Translations under genes and position numbers: made by a program
The notes under the pieces: model-generated
What the model saw: the letters and a program-made list of their open reading frames with translations, nothing else
What the model was told of the DNA's origin: nothing
Databases searched by the model: none
Shown here: positions 17,640 through 28,044 of the stretch, piece by piece
Layout: every line of letters starts with the position of its first letter
Position numbering within the stretch: the stretch's first letter is position 1
Assembly (NCBI GenBank): GCA_026003895.1
Contig: BPIC01000002.1
Coordinates: 620,001-684,000 of the forward strand
Source: Dehalococcoidia bacterium
GTDB lineage: Bacteria; Chloroflexota; Dehalococcoidia; SpSt-223
Direction: 5' to 3'
DNA: 64,000 nt

Positions 17640-18635
17640 ATGGGAGGGACTGTGCTGACCGAGCGTCGCTCAACCGCCGGAGTCCTGGCAGAGGCTGAGC
17701 CACGTGCGGCGTCGGTGCTGGTTCGCTGGTTGGACCCGGTAAACGGCCGCGAGACCGATGCCGAGGCTGCGCTGCAGGATATTCTGCACGACGGGATCAT
17801 CCTTGTGCGCCGAAGCGGAGCGGCGCTCCCAGACCATGGCTCGGTGATCCGTCTCGTCGTAATGACGATGGACGGTCCCTTCGTCATCCATGCGAAAGTC
17901 GCCCGCCGAATCGGTCCGAACGCGGCACTGGTGCGGCCTATGACGGATACGCGACTTCAGGAACGGCGGCGCTGGCCGCGGGTCAACCTCCCGCCAGTCG
18001 AGTTAACGATACATAGCGACGGCGCAGCGCCGGTTTCGCCACGCGTGCTTGATCTCAGTCTGCGCGGCGCTCGCTTCGAATCGACCGTCGCCTTCTCCTC
18101 GGGCGATCGGCTTTCCATCACACTACGCTGGAATGGCCACCGCATTTCGGTAACGGCCATGGTGATCGCGGCGGTCGACCGCGGAGACGGGATCTCGATC
18201 TACCGCTGCCGATTCGAGTCGTTGGATCGGGCAGCGGAGGGAGAACTCGCGCTTCTGATCAACGATCTCCAGCCGGGCCGGCCGGCGCGGGTCGCCCGAC
18301 TCCACCTCAACCGCGTCCCGACGATGGCATCGCTTTTGCTTTTGGGCGGTCGGGCGGAAGGGGATCCCTTCGAGATTCGGCTGGTCGAGCTCGGCGCAAC
18401 GACCATGCGCTTCACCAGCGGCCGACGCCTTCAACGAGGCGCCATTCTCCAGCTTGACATTGCTGTCAGCGATGCACCGCCGTTTGTCGTAGACGCCGAA
18501 GTCACCTCGGTGGAAGAGATCAGTGGGGGTTTCGCCTACGACGCCAAACTCCGCGTCGTGTCGGACGTCGCTCGCAGCACAATCTTGTCGAGTATCGTGC
18601 GCTTCCTGATCTCTGAACGCTCGCGCGAGAACTGA
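17640..18635 (+). CDS. PilZ-domain protein (possible c-di-GMP receptor)
   Basis: The protein has 331 residues. A PilZ domain begins at about residue 105 with Q-E-R-R-R-W-P-R-V, which supplies the R-x3-R switch, and continues to D-L-S-L-R-G-A-R-F at about residue 137, which matches the D/N-x-S-x-x-G c-di-GMP site. The region before it resembles a YcgR-like N-terminal barrel. A second barrel-like region (about residues 230-320) has R-L-V-E-L-G-A-T-T-M-R-F but lacks the RxxxR motif. It may link c-di-GMP to surface or envelope function. An in-frame GTG at 17652 sits just after GGGAGGG and may be the true start. Confidence 0.82.
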   Translation: MGGTVLTERRSTAGVLAEAEPRAASVLVRWLDPVNGRETDAEAALQDILHDGIILVRRSGAALPDHGSVIRLVVMTMDGPFVIHAKVARRIGPNAALVRPMTDTRLQERRRWPRVNLPPVELTIHSDGAAPVSPRVLDLSLRGARFESTVAFSSGDRLSITLRWNGHRISVTAMVIAAVDRGDGISIYRCRFESLDRAAEGELALLINDLQPGRPARVARLHLNRVPTMASLLLLGGRAEGDPFEIRLVELGATTMRFTSGRRLQRGAILQLDIAVSDAPPFVVDAEVTSVEEISGGFAYDAKLRVVSDVARSTILSSIVRFLISERSREN

Positions 18636-18889
18636 GGCGCAATCGGCCGCGACGACACCCGGCGTCTCGCGCCGAAATCCGCCGCTGCGCGGGCTGACGC
18701 GTAACCCGATCGCTCGGTGGCCCAAATTGGCCAAGCCGGTCGTTTTCGGGCGGTTCCGCACCCTAGTCAGCTTAAGGTCCGGGGAGCGGGCATGGCGCCT
18801 CGTTCCCCACCTTCCCACGCTGCCTCGTCGCTTGGTTCGCTTCGCGTCGAACTGGGCCGCCAATAGCCCGCTCAGCGCCGCTCGCTGAG

Positions 18890-19759
18890 TTAACCGGTGT
18901 TTGCGAGTGGGGTCACGGCGAGGCCCGCACGGGTGCGCCAGAGCTCGATTCCCACGGCGCCAATGAGCAAGAGGCCGAATCCCAGCGGTCCGTAGGGACG
19001 GGCGTGGGAAAGCTGAACCAGGTTGCCGGCAAGCACGATCGCCGCGAGCGGCCAGAGCGGCGCCTGTTGGCGAGCCAGCGCGAGCGCAGCCGAAAGCGCG
19101 GTCACAAGGAAAGCCCACGACCCAACTTGGCTGACAACTGAGCCAACGCCACCGATCAGAGGGTCAGTCCACATGGTGGTCACGATCGTTTCGATTGCGG
19201 GTCGGCTTGCGGCGTTTGGGGCGTTGAGCGGAGAGCTCAGCAGCCAACCGAGGTAGATTCCACCAACGGCATCGAGGACAGTGTAGTAGACAACGAAGAC
19301 GACAGCAGCGATCCGCGCCAGCCATGCCCAGACGGTCGTCTGGCCGGCCACCAACAGCCACATGCCAGCGGCAACCAGCCCGATCATGGGGGTTTGGATC
19401 AGGTGCAGGGTCATCCACCAGTGGGGGCCGAAGTATCCGGCTTGCGGCTGGCTCAGAATGGCGTAGACCTCAGGGGTGAACCCGGCAGGATGGAAGGACT
19501 CGATGGCAACAAGGACAGCCGGGGCGCCGATCAGGCAGACTCGTCGCAGGAGAGTGCGCGTCGGCTCGTCTCCTGCAGCCCCACCGGCCGAAAACGTTCC
19601 CGCCGTGAACCGCCTCTCAGCGGCGACGAGCAGGACGCAGCCAACGGACAGGACAACCGCGCTCGGCAGGACGAGCCCGCTTCCTTGACGCACAATCGCG
19701 GGGCCAATCTGTCCTGCCACTCCGACGATGAACAGCAACCATCCGGCGACGCGAAGCAC
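18890..19759 (-). CDS. Polytopic membrane protein of unknown function
   Basis: The protein has 289 residues with about eight hydrophobic helices. I do not recognise the family. Distinctive parts are the loop with FHPAGFTPEVYAILSQPQ, the helix HWWMTLHLIQTPMIG and a VYYTVLDAVGGIYLGWLL stretch. The His and Trp residues at helix ends could bind heme or a quinone, but this is speculative. The open frame begins further upstream, but a GTG at 19759 preceded by GGAGGGA is the best start. It lies downstream of the alpha/beta hydrolase gene on the same strand, with about 110 bases between. Confidence 0.75.
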   Translation of the reverse strand: MLRVAGWLLFIVGVAGQIGPAIVRQGSGLVLPSAVVLSVGCVLLVAAERRFTAGTFSAGGAAGDEPTRTLLRRVCLIGAPAVLVAIESFHPAGFTPEVYAILSQPQAGYFGPHWWMTLHLIQTPMIGLVAAGMWLLVAGQTTVWAWLARIAAVVFVVYYTVLDAVGGIYLGWLLSSPLNAPNAASRPAIETIVTTMWTDPLIGGVGSVVSQVGSWAFLVTALSAALALARQQAPLWPLAAIVLAGNLVQLSHARPYGPLGFGLLLIGAVGIELWRTRAGLAVTPLANTG

Positions 19760-19870
19760 GGTGCTCCCTCCATCATTCACCCGGACGCGGCCGCTCACTC
19801 CTCCACGGCACACCAATCGGCTAGTGTCTGATGCGGGCGCGCTGGGCGAAGGCCATGCCTTCCCACCGCA

Positions 19871-20695
19871 TTAGATCGAGATGCCGCACCGGCCGAGAAA
19901 TGCGGCCATCGCAGCATCGAATTCGGGTTGTTTGTCGATGTGGACGCTGTGTCCTGCCCCTTCGATCACGACGAGCTCGGCGTTGGGAATAGCAGTCACC
20001 ATTTCGGCGGCGACGTCGTCGGGAAGAATTCGGCGCTCACCAGCCTGCACGATCAACGTTGGCACCCTAACGCTGCGTGCAAGCTCGAAAAGGTCATCGC
20101 GGAAGTGCTCGTGGACTTGACGGAGCGCCTCGGTAGACCACTTCCACCGGTAGCCGCCATCTGGCCGCAGGTCGAGATTGGGAAGGTAATACATCCGAAT
20201 CTCGTCCTCGGTCATCCCGGGAAATCGCTGGTTCGCCAGCCGCACCACCGCCGACCAGTCGTCGAATCCGGCGGATGCCGCTGGTAACTGCGCCACCGAC
20301 GCCTCGATGATGTGTGGCGGGATCTTGTAGGCCGGGTCGGAAAGAATGAGCGCCCGGCAGAGGTCCGGTCGTTCAACGGCCATGGCCATTGCCGTGTTGC
20401 CGCCCAGCGACGCGCCCATCACGACCGCCGGCGGCAATCCAAGCTGCTCCCAAAACGCGGCGGCGTCCCGGCCAAAATCGAGCGCTCCGTACCCCTTCGA
20501 TGGCTTGGCGCTGTCGCCGTGTCCTCGCTGCTCGAGCGCGATAAAGTGCATTCGAATTGGCGTCCGTTTCACCCAAAGCGACCACGCAAGGGCGTGACTC
20601 GTCGCGCCATGGAGAAGCAGGCAGGGCGGTCCCTCTCCGCCGAAGTCGACAAACCGGAGGTCGAGTCCGTTTACCTGAATGCGTTGCTTTCCCAT
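19871..20695 (-). CDS. Alpha/beta hydrolase
   Basis: A 274-residue hydrolase. The nucleophile elbow is V-M-G-A-S-L-G-G (Ser96), the oxyanion segment L-L-L-H-G-A, the probable acid Asp226 after V-Q-A-G-E-R-R-I-L-P, and the catalytic His249 in G-A-G-H-S. The fold matches esterases, epoxide hydrolase-like and meta-cleavage-type enzymes; no substrate can be named. The ATG lies 16 bases after a TACGAT box (20712-20717), so the leader is very short. It is divergent from the giant secreted protein. Confidence 0.88.
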   Translation of the reverse strand: MGKQRIQVNGLDLRFVDFGGEGPPCLLLHGATSHALAWSLWVKRTPIRMHFIALEQRGHGDSAKPSKGYGALDFGRDAAAFWEQLGLPPAVVMGASLGGNTAMAMAVERPDLCRALILSDPAYKIPPHIIEASVAQLPAASAGFDDWSAVVRLANQRFPGMTEDEIRMYYLPNLDLRPDGGYRWKWSTEALRQVHEHFRDDLFELARSVRVPTLIVQAGERRILPDDVAAEMVTAIPNAELVVIEGAGHSVHIDKQPEFDAAMAAFLGRCGISI

Positions 20696-20834
20696 TTACT
20701 CACCGTGTTCCATCGTACCCCGTCCCCGGGGGCGGTGTCACGGCGAATTCGGGGGTTCGCCTTCCGGTGTAATCGGCGCGGTCTTGGGTACCATAGTCAT
20801 GCAGGGAGGGATCGACCGCCTGAGGGAGGCAGCG

Positions 20835-23800
20835 ATGAACGTTCGCGTGATGAGCGTCGTGGCGCTCACGTGTCTTGGTGTCGGATTGGTCCCGACCGCT
20901 GCAGGCCGCGCCGCGCCGCGATATGACCCTCCCACGGAAATGGTGTCCGAGCAAACCGCTTCGAAGCTGCGAGTCGTCCATCACCGGCCGGGATCGGCCA
21001 TCAAGTATGGCGATCCTGTCGCATACGCGGCGGCACTCGATGCTGGTCATCCCCCGCATCTGGCGCGCGGCACAAGGGCGGTGCCGCACGCAGCGCTGAT
21101 GGCGAGCGGCGTCATCACCGATCCGATGCGAGGCGCGTATCTCGTCGCACCGTCCGACCAGCTCCTCGTCGTCCAAGCCGAGTCGTCCTCAGCGTATAAC
21201 ACCCGTTTCCGCCCGTATGACACGGACGACCGTCTCGACCTCATTTCCAAGCCGCAGCGGACGAGCTATGGCCTTCCGGACTTTCGCGTTGCCGCCGTTG
21301 CCGCTGACCTTGATGGGACGGCCGTTCAGAGCCTCGTCACTGCAGAAACGCCGGCCGAGAATTGCCTACACCTCGCCACCTATTCTGTCAATTCGGACTT
21401 GAGCTTTGCGCCCAACGGTGTTGCAACGCCCTGCATTCCGAACTACGGCAATGGCCATGTTGTGCTTGCCGCCGGCTATCTCTACGACGGCAGCACGGGC
21501 GGCGAGCAGGTGGTTGTGGGTGTGAATGAGGGTTCGGCGATCTGCCTCAATCTGTACGACGGCCGCCCACCGAGGCTGACACCAAAGGGCACCACGTGTG
21601 TCACCTACGATGCTGAGGGCGGTCAAGAGAGCTTCGACCTCGCGGTCGGGGACCTAAACGGCGACGGTTCGGAAGAGCTGGTGGTGGCGTGGACGCAACG
21701 CGGCGATCACCGAATGATCAGCATTTATCGCGTCGACGACAATGGGAATTTTCAGCCTACCTTGGCGGCTCCAGTTCAAATTTCGAGTAGCCCGGTCCGC
21801 TGGATTGAAGTCGAGACGGCGGATGTCGACGGCGATGGCAACGAAGAAATCATCGTTCAGGTGTACCATGAAGCGCCGTTCCTTCACGTGCTCCGTGCAG
21901 GTTCCGATTTGACCTCAGTCGCGACGGTCAAGACGTTTCAGTTCGATTACAGCGACGGCGGGCGAATGGTGGTTGGACGTTTCTTACCCGACGCTGGGCA
22001 AGGAATTCCGACAACGTGGCAAATCATCGTCTTTTCGAGCGGACCGAACCTGTTCTTTTGGAGCCTGTTCGGCATCAATCCGAATTCCCTCCAACTTGAC
22101 CGGTTGAAGCATGGCACCTTGGGATTGCCGACGCTGTCGCACAGTGGACCGGAACCAACGTCGCTCGCGTTCTCGGCGGCGGCGGGGACCTTCAATCTGA
22201 GTGACGACAACCCCCAGCGGGTGAAGTCGCAGTTTGCTGTCGCAATGCAGTTAAACGAGGGCATATCCTCGCAGTTGGTGGTCGCGGTCGGTGAGTCGAA
22301 CGATAGCGGAGAGCTGTCACTGAAAGGCAAGAAAACCGAGTTGTTCGTGAGTGGAGGGAAACCCCTCGTTGTAATCGGCGATTGGTTAGGACGCAGTATC
22401 CGGCTTGGTCCGCCCACCTACCATTTCGAACCCGAGGTGTTGCAGGTCCAGGCGGTTATCTACGAGCCTCCGCAGCACGTCGACGTTTTCCCGGCTCCGA
22501 CGTACACGATCACCGTCAATTACAACCCCGATCCGAACGTCTTCAGCGTGGCTGGCACCTACGTTGAGTACAACAGCCAGACAACTCGCACGAGCCGGCA
22601 GACGGTAAGTTTCGGGAACACGTTCCAGCTGTCGAACAGGGCAAGCGCCCTCTTTGGGAACAAGAAGGCCGGGAATTACATCGAGTTCTCCGTCCGTACC
22701 TATGGCGGCGCCGATTTCGAAAAATCTTCATCCGAGTACAAGACGCAGACGTTTGGCGAGAATGTACGTGCCAATACCGATAACGTGTTTATCGCGACTG
22801 AAGCGGACTATGACGTTTGGGAATATCCCATCATCCGCGATGGTCGAACCCACGGGCATCTTGTGGTCATTCGGCCGAGAAAGAACCCGCTGGACAACGG
22901 ACGTCCTTGCCTCGTCAATTGCACCGTTTCGGGTGGCGTACCCACCAATGTTCCGGGCCGAAGCTTTACGGTCGCTCGACCCGACCATGAGCCGGGCAAC
23001 CTGTTATCGTGGCAAGTCGGCGTTCAGGCGACCGATGTCCTCACACCAATCTTTAACAGTAGCTATATGTCCAATCAAGGTCCGAACGATTGGTATATGA
23101 GCTACTCAGACATCCAGAACACGGTCAACAGCACGAAATGGTGGGCCGGTGTCGACATTACGGTCAGCGGTCAGCGAAGTTCACCGCCGATTGCGAGCGC
23201 GTTCACCTTTGCCGACACCTTTCAAGCGACCTATCGACACGATAGCAATACGACAACCGAAACGGGGTTTGATCAGTCGACCGGCCTCAAATTCTACTAC
23301 AACAATCCTGATGTCGCCGGATCGGCCTTCAATGTCTCCTCTCTGGTCTATTGGGCGACCCCATTTCCTTTTCTCCGTGTGAACTATCTGCTGAATGTTC
23401 CAACCGATCCAACGACCCTCTGGGGCAGCTATTACGGAGCGCTTCCCGATCCGACCATGCTTTTGCGGCACCGGGCACGCTATTTTACCGAAGTCGAGCC
23501 CCGCCTTCGCTACCTCGAACAATTTACCGAGGATATTCGCTTCAGCCCAGCAGCGGTTGCCGTGGGAGAGACGGTCACGATCACTGGGACGATCCGCAAC
23601 TACAGTTACGCCCCCGTTACGGGAACCCTGCCAGTGATCTTCTATCGCGGCAATCCATCCGAAGGCGGCGTGCCCATTGGCCAAACGTCGCTGAATGGAC
23701 TCGCCGCGCTTTCCGCCGCCGATGTCCATCTGAAATGGACGCCGCCGCCAGGATCGCATGGTTGCTACCCGATCTGGATGGTCATCGACCCCGAGCGCAC

Positions 23801-24342
23801 CATTCAAGAGATCCACCGCGACAACAACAGCGGATTCAACATGCTTGCCGTGTTCACAGCGAGCCAGCCGCAACAGGACAACCCTTGCAGCGGATCGGCC
23901 TCCAGCGTCCCCGCATGGAGCCCCCACCGTCGCCTATCAGCCGGACGGTGTCAGCGGAACACCCGAAATCGGATTTCGCGCTGGTGATCTCCGAATTGAA
24001 CCCTCAACGAGTCCGACTCGAACGCTTGTCGCCACCGTCCGCGCACAAAACGCCCACTTCGCCAATGTGCACGTGACGTTCTTTGACGGAAATCCCAAGC
24101 GGGGAGGTTCGGTCATTGGCGCTCAGGTGCTTCCGCTCGTCTGGGCTGGGCGCTCTGCCGAAGCCACGGTGACGTGGCCAACCGCCCGGAAGTTTGGACA
24201 ACGTGAGCTGTTCGCCCGAGTCCGCTGGTTTTCGCCCGAGCACGGCAGCTACGCCGATAATCTCGTCCGCCTCACCGTGAACCTTCCTCCGTGGCCGTCG
24301 GTCTCGTACGTCCCCGGCTCTGCCGTTCGGCCGGTCCGTTGA
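20835..24342 (+). CDS. Giant secreted FG-GAP/VCBS-like and CARDB protein, interrupted by a frameshift
   Basis: The ATG at 20835 follows a GGGAGG site and begins a signal peptide ending near A-A-G-R-A-A. The N-terminal half holds FG-GAP/VCBS-like blades with calcium-type loops, D-L-N-G-D-G (about residue 273) and D-V-D-G-D-G (about residue 330). The middle has no recognised domain but is rich in Tyr, Asn and Thr. A CARDB-like domain begins near R-F-S-P-A-A-V-A-V-G-E-T-V. The frame stops at 23987, but a second CARDB-like domain continues in the +1 frame to 24342. The shift maps most simply to the C5 run at 23921-23925: one C fewer restores WSPTVAYQPDG and about 1,168 residues. It is probably a surface protein. 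Confidence 0.8.
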
Positions 24343-24530
24343 GGCGGCTGGAACGGTTCCTAGTCGGACGCCTTCGACAACCCGCCGACACACTCGACCA
24401 ACGAGGGGTGGCGGAAGCCACACTCGGCGGGGGAGAACGGGGCAAAGCCGGTCGAACGGACCGCGCTCCGGCCGGCAACGTGCTTTGGATTCGCGGCCGA
24501 AGTTCCGGACGAAGGGGTTCGTGCCGGTTG

Positions 24531-24803
24531 TTAGGCCGCTAGTCGCTCGGAGACGTCCGTCCACACGAGATCAAACACCGCCTGCGGTGCGACGAAGCCG
24601 AGCAGTTCGGTTTGCCATTCGGCAGTGTCCAAGCCCCAGCGGAGCGCCCCGGCAAGGGTGCGTCGGCGGGCTGCGCGAGCTGGTGCGCCGTTGATCGTGA
24701 CGACACAGCGATAGCCGTTGGAAAAGGCGCTGATTTCGAGGGTCACGCGCCCGCCGGGAACGTCCAGATACGGATAGCTGACCTGACCGAGCATGCGGGC
24801 CAT
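24531..24803 (-). CDS. Small hypothetical protein
   Basis: A 90-residue protein I do not recognise. The middle, P-G-G-R-V-T-L-E-I-S-A-F-S-N-G-Y-R-C, looks like a beta-rich fold, and the end is helical. It is cytoplasmic, with no signal or membrane segment. The ATG has a GGAG ribosome site eight bases upstream. It stands alone between the giant secreted gene and the glycan region. Confidence 0.6.
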   Translation of the reverse strand: MARMLGQVSYPYLDVPGGRVTLEISAFSNGYRCVVTINGAPARAARRRTLAGALRWGLDTAEWQTELLGFVAPQAVFDLVWTDVSERLAA

Positions 24804-25188
24804 CGATGCTCCGACGAGAGAGATCGCGCTGACAGTAGCGCGAGTCGGCGCGACTTTCTAGCAGTTCCGCTTATGCGCCCAACGGTCGGACTCGGGCTCT
24901 CGCTGCCCTTTCCAAGCGAGGGGGGCGTCGTTTACCGCAGTCCTCATGCCGCTGCGCATCACCCGCCGACCCAGCGCATCAGCGTCGGTGACCGGCGGCG
25001 TCCGACGATGCGCACAACCGCGCGGTGCGTTGACCTGCTCGGCCATCCCCTTGCCTAACGGCTGCGTCCGCTTTACGTGGAGTCGCTCCCGGTTTTCTGC
25101 GGTTGAAGCGGCGCTGGCGACGATCCAATCCGTGGGAAGCTCTGAAATCGCGTCCGGAACTGGCTCCCAGTTCCTCGACGCAAGTAGC
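24804..25188. other. Intergenic region, 385 bp, upstream of glycan region
   Basis: No gene with a convincing start was seen. The far end holds the TATACT promoter at 25189-25194. Confidence 0.4.
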
Positions 25189-25194
25189 TATACT
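25189..25194 (+). promoter_or_regulatory. -10 element TATACT, leaderless promoter of GT2 gene
   Basis: TATACT ends six bases before a GTG at 25201. The stretch resembles that before the gene at 39588 (TATACT, six bases, then ATG GAA and a similar start). Confidence 0.5.
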
Positions 25195-25200
25195 CCGGGC

Positions 25201-26107
25201 GTGGAAACGGCCACCATCGCGCCCCTCCGCGCCGCCCGAGACGACTGAGCCGCTGGTCAGTGTCGTCCTCGCGGCCTACAACGAGGAGCAGTCGATCGGG
25301 CAGGAAATCGAGCGCATTCAGCGCGGCTTGGTCGAAGCTGGGATCCCGTTTGAGCTGATCGTCGTCGACGACGGATCGGATGACCGCACCGCCGAGATCG
25401 CCGCCTCTTATGCCGGAATTCGGCTGATCCGTCACGGCACCAACCGTGGTTCGGGCGCGGCCCGCAAAACCGGAACCCTCGCGGCGCGGGGAGAGATCGT
25501 CGTCTGGACGGACGCAGACCTGACGTACCCAAACGACCAGATTGCCAGTCTCGTCGGCAAGTTGGGCGAGGCAGATCAAGTGGTAGGGGCGCGCACGAGC
25601 GAACAGGGTACGCACAAGCTGCTGCGTACGCCCGCCAAATGGTTTGTGCGGACGCTCGCCAGCTATCTGGCAGAGACCGACATTCCCGACCTGAACTCGG
25701 GGTTCCGCGCATTTCGCCGGTCGGTGGCGCTCCGCTACCTCGATCTCTTGCCGCGCGGCTTCTCCTGCGTCAGTACCCTGACGCTCGCTTTCCTTTGTAA
25801 TGGATACGAGGTGCGCTACGAGCCTATCGAATACCGGCCGCGCGTCGGGCGCTCCAAGTTCCATCCCATCCGAGACGCCTATCTGTACTTGATCCAAGTG
25901 CTGCGGATGATCACTTACTTCAATCCGCTGCGCGTCTTCCTTCCGATTGCGCTGCTTCTGGGCACGCTCGGGTTGGCCAAGCTCGGGCTGGATCTGTATC
26001 GATACAACTGGCGGGTTACCCCTGGAACGCTGATGATCGTTCTCACCGCGCTCCAGATCTTTGCTCTCGGTCTTGTCGCCGATTTGGTTGTCCGGCGCGC
26101 CCGCTAG
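25201..26107 (+). CDS. GT2-family glycosyltransferase (DPM1-like), probable frameshift near start
   Basis: A family 2 transferase with V-S-V-V-L-A-A-Y-N-E-E, V-V-D-D-G-S-D-D-R-T and the D-A-D motif in W-T-D-A-D-L-T-Y-P, followed by two C-terminal membrane helices. This layout fits polyprenyl-phosphate sugar synthases or related enzymes. The frame carrying the domain has no ATG or GTG before it; the only upstream start is a TTG at 25103. A leaderless-type GTG at 25201 opens another frame, VETATIAPLRAA, that stops at 25248. One C fewer in the CCC at 25235-25237 would join it to the GT2 frame. The 25201 start is therefore a hypothesis; the 26107 end is firm. Confidence 0.85.
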
Positions 26108-26117
26108 CGTTTGGGTC

Positions 26118-27294
26118 ATGCGAATCGCCGTCCTCGCAAGTTCCTATCCGCGCTTCCCCGGCGATGGCGCCGCGCCCTTCGTCCAATCGCTGGCCCGGGC
26201 GCTGGTCAAACTGGGCCACGAGGTGGAGGTGGTCGCTCCCTACGATGCGGCGGTACGTCCGGCACCGCGAGAGCCGGGGTTGCGGGTCCGGCGGTTTCGC
26301 TACATCTGGCCGGCCCATCTCCACATCATGGGGCATGCCCGCTCACTCGAGAACGACGAGCGATTGCGACCGCTCGCTCTCGCGCTGCTCCCACCGTTCC
26401 TCGCCATGGCCTTCGCCACACTCTTGAGGACGGTCCTGTCACGGCGGGCGGAGGTCATCCACGTGCACTGGGTGTTGCCGAACGGGTTGGTGGCGGCGCT
26501 TGTCTCCGCGGTGACCGGGGTGCCCTATGTCGTCAGCCTCCATGGGTCGGATATCTATCTCGCGCGCCGCATTCGAGCGTTCGGATGGGCGGCCAGCTGG
26601 GTGCTTCGCCATGCGAGTGGGGTGACTGCCTGCAGTCCTGAGCTGCGTGACACCGCACTCGCGCTCGGGGCGTCCGACGTCCGCCTTGTTGCTTGGGGCG
26701 CCGACCCGGCGCTCTTTCGCCCCATCGAGCGAGATCAAGGACCACCTGTTGTTGCAGCCCTTGGCCGGCTCGTCGCCAAAAAAGGTTTCGATGTCCTGCT
26801 GGACGCATGGCCAGCCGTGGCGGCAGCAGCGCCCGGGGCGCGGCTCAGAATTGGCGGAGACGGCGCCCTTCGGGAGGCGCTTGCTTGCCGAGCCGGTCCG
26901 GACGTGGAACTCGTCGGCGCTGTCCCGTGGACCGACGTTCCGCGCTTCCTCGCCGAGGCGGACATCTTTGTCTTGCCGTCGCGGGCGCGACTCCCGAGGA
27001 AACGTCGACGGCCTGCCCACCGTGCTGCTCGAGGCGATGAGCTGCGGCGCCGCCGTCGTCGCCAGCGATATCGGCGGGGTAGCATTGGCGGTGCAAAACG
27101 GGCAGAATGGGCTTCTGACGCCGCCGGGCGATGCGAGGGCGCTCGCGGATGCGCTCGCTGCGCTGCTTCGCGATCCCGTGCGACGGCAGATGCTGGGTCG
27201 GGCCGCACGCCGCGCGGTCGAAGAGCGGCTCAATTGGGACGCGGTCGCGCTCGAGTTGGCGGCGATCTTGGACGGCGCGAGCAGGAGGAAACCG
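26118..27294 (+). CDS. GT4-family glycosyltransferase, interrupted by a frameshift
   Basis: A GT-B enzyme: it starts with MRIAVLASSYPRFPGDG, has H-V-H-W-V-L-P-N-G and VSLHGSDIY, and a donor site of G-R-L-V-A-K-K-G-F-D-V-L. At about 26983 the frame breaks: one reading ends at 27332, while the GT4 motif DSRGNVDGLPTVLLEAMSCG (21 residues split here as DSRGNVDGLP and TVLLEAMSCG) continues in the +1 frame. Removing one G from GGG at 26983-26985 restores the family sequence. In the restored frame there is no stop before the methyltransferase, so the gene could be read as a fusion. The ATG overlaps nothing and lies ten bases after the GT2 stop. Confidence 0.82.
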
Positions 27295-28044
27295 GTGCGG
27301 CAACCCACGGGGATTCCGCCCTCCGCCTATGACCGTGACTATTATCTCGTTCACATGGAGGGCGCGGGGGAGTTTGCGCGCGCTGGCGCCGGCGGGCTGA
27401 CACCTCGCCTGGACTACGCCTTACAGTTGGTTAAGCGCGGGCCGGGTCAGCGCATTCTCGATCTAGGCTGTGGCCGCGGCGAGGTGGCTTGGCAGATCGC
27501 TCAGAGCGGCGCCGAGGCGCACGGGGCAGATTTCTCCCCTGCTGCGCTCGCAATCGCCCGCAGTCTCGACCGGGTCGGCGCCGTGCGGCTCGAGGCAGCA
27601 AGCGCAACCGAGCTGCCTTTTTACGATGAGACCTTTGATGCTGTCCTGATGCTCGACATCGTCGAACACCTGTATCCCGAGCAACTCCTCGCCACGTTCC
27701 GCGAGGTGTTGCGCGTACTGAAGCCGCGGGGCCGGCTCGTCGTCCACACGATGCCGAACGCCGATTATTACCGCTGGGGGTACCCGGTGTACCGCTGGCT
27801 TGCCCGCCTCGCTGGGCGCTCGTTGCCCCGCGACCCCCGCCGCCGCTGGTACCGTGGCGAAACTCATGTCAACATCCAGAGCCCGCGCAGTCTTCGTCGG
27901 GCGCTCCGCGAGGCGGGCTTTCCGGTCATCGACGTTTGGCTTCATCCGCTGACCGGCGGTCGATTGGCTACGATCCTGAGCACGCCGCCCCTCCTGCGTA
28001 ACGTGCTTTGTAACGATATCCTTGCGGTCGCCGAGAAGCGTTGA
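27295..28044 (+). CDS. Class I SAM-dependent methyltransferase
   Basis: A 249-residue methyltransferase with motif I I-L-D-L-G-C-G-R-G-E and motif II-like L-M-L-D-I-V-E-H-L. The start Y-D-R-D-Y-Y-L-V-H-M-E-G is common in methyltransferases of polysaccharide clusters. A GTG at 27295 is preceded by a perfect AGGAGG site six bases away, so I call it a separate gene even though the restored frame of the upstream GT4 runs straight through it. It probably methylates a sugar or an O-antigen-type chain end. The next gene starts inside its stop (TGATG). Confidence 0.85.
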   Translation: MRQPTGIPPSAYDRDYYLVHMEGAGEFARAGAGGLTPRLDYALQLVKRGPGQRILDLGCGRGEVAWQIAQSGAEAHGADFSPAALAIARSLDRVGAVRLEAASATELPFYDETFDAVLMLDIVEHLYPEQLLATFREVLRVLKPRGRLVVHTMPNADYYRWGYPVYRWLARLAGRSLPRDPRRRWYRGETHVNIQSPRSLRRALREAGFPVIDVWLHPLTGGRLATILSTPPLLRNVLCNDILAVAEKR

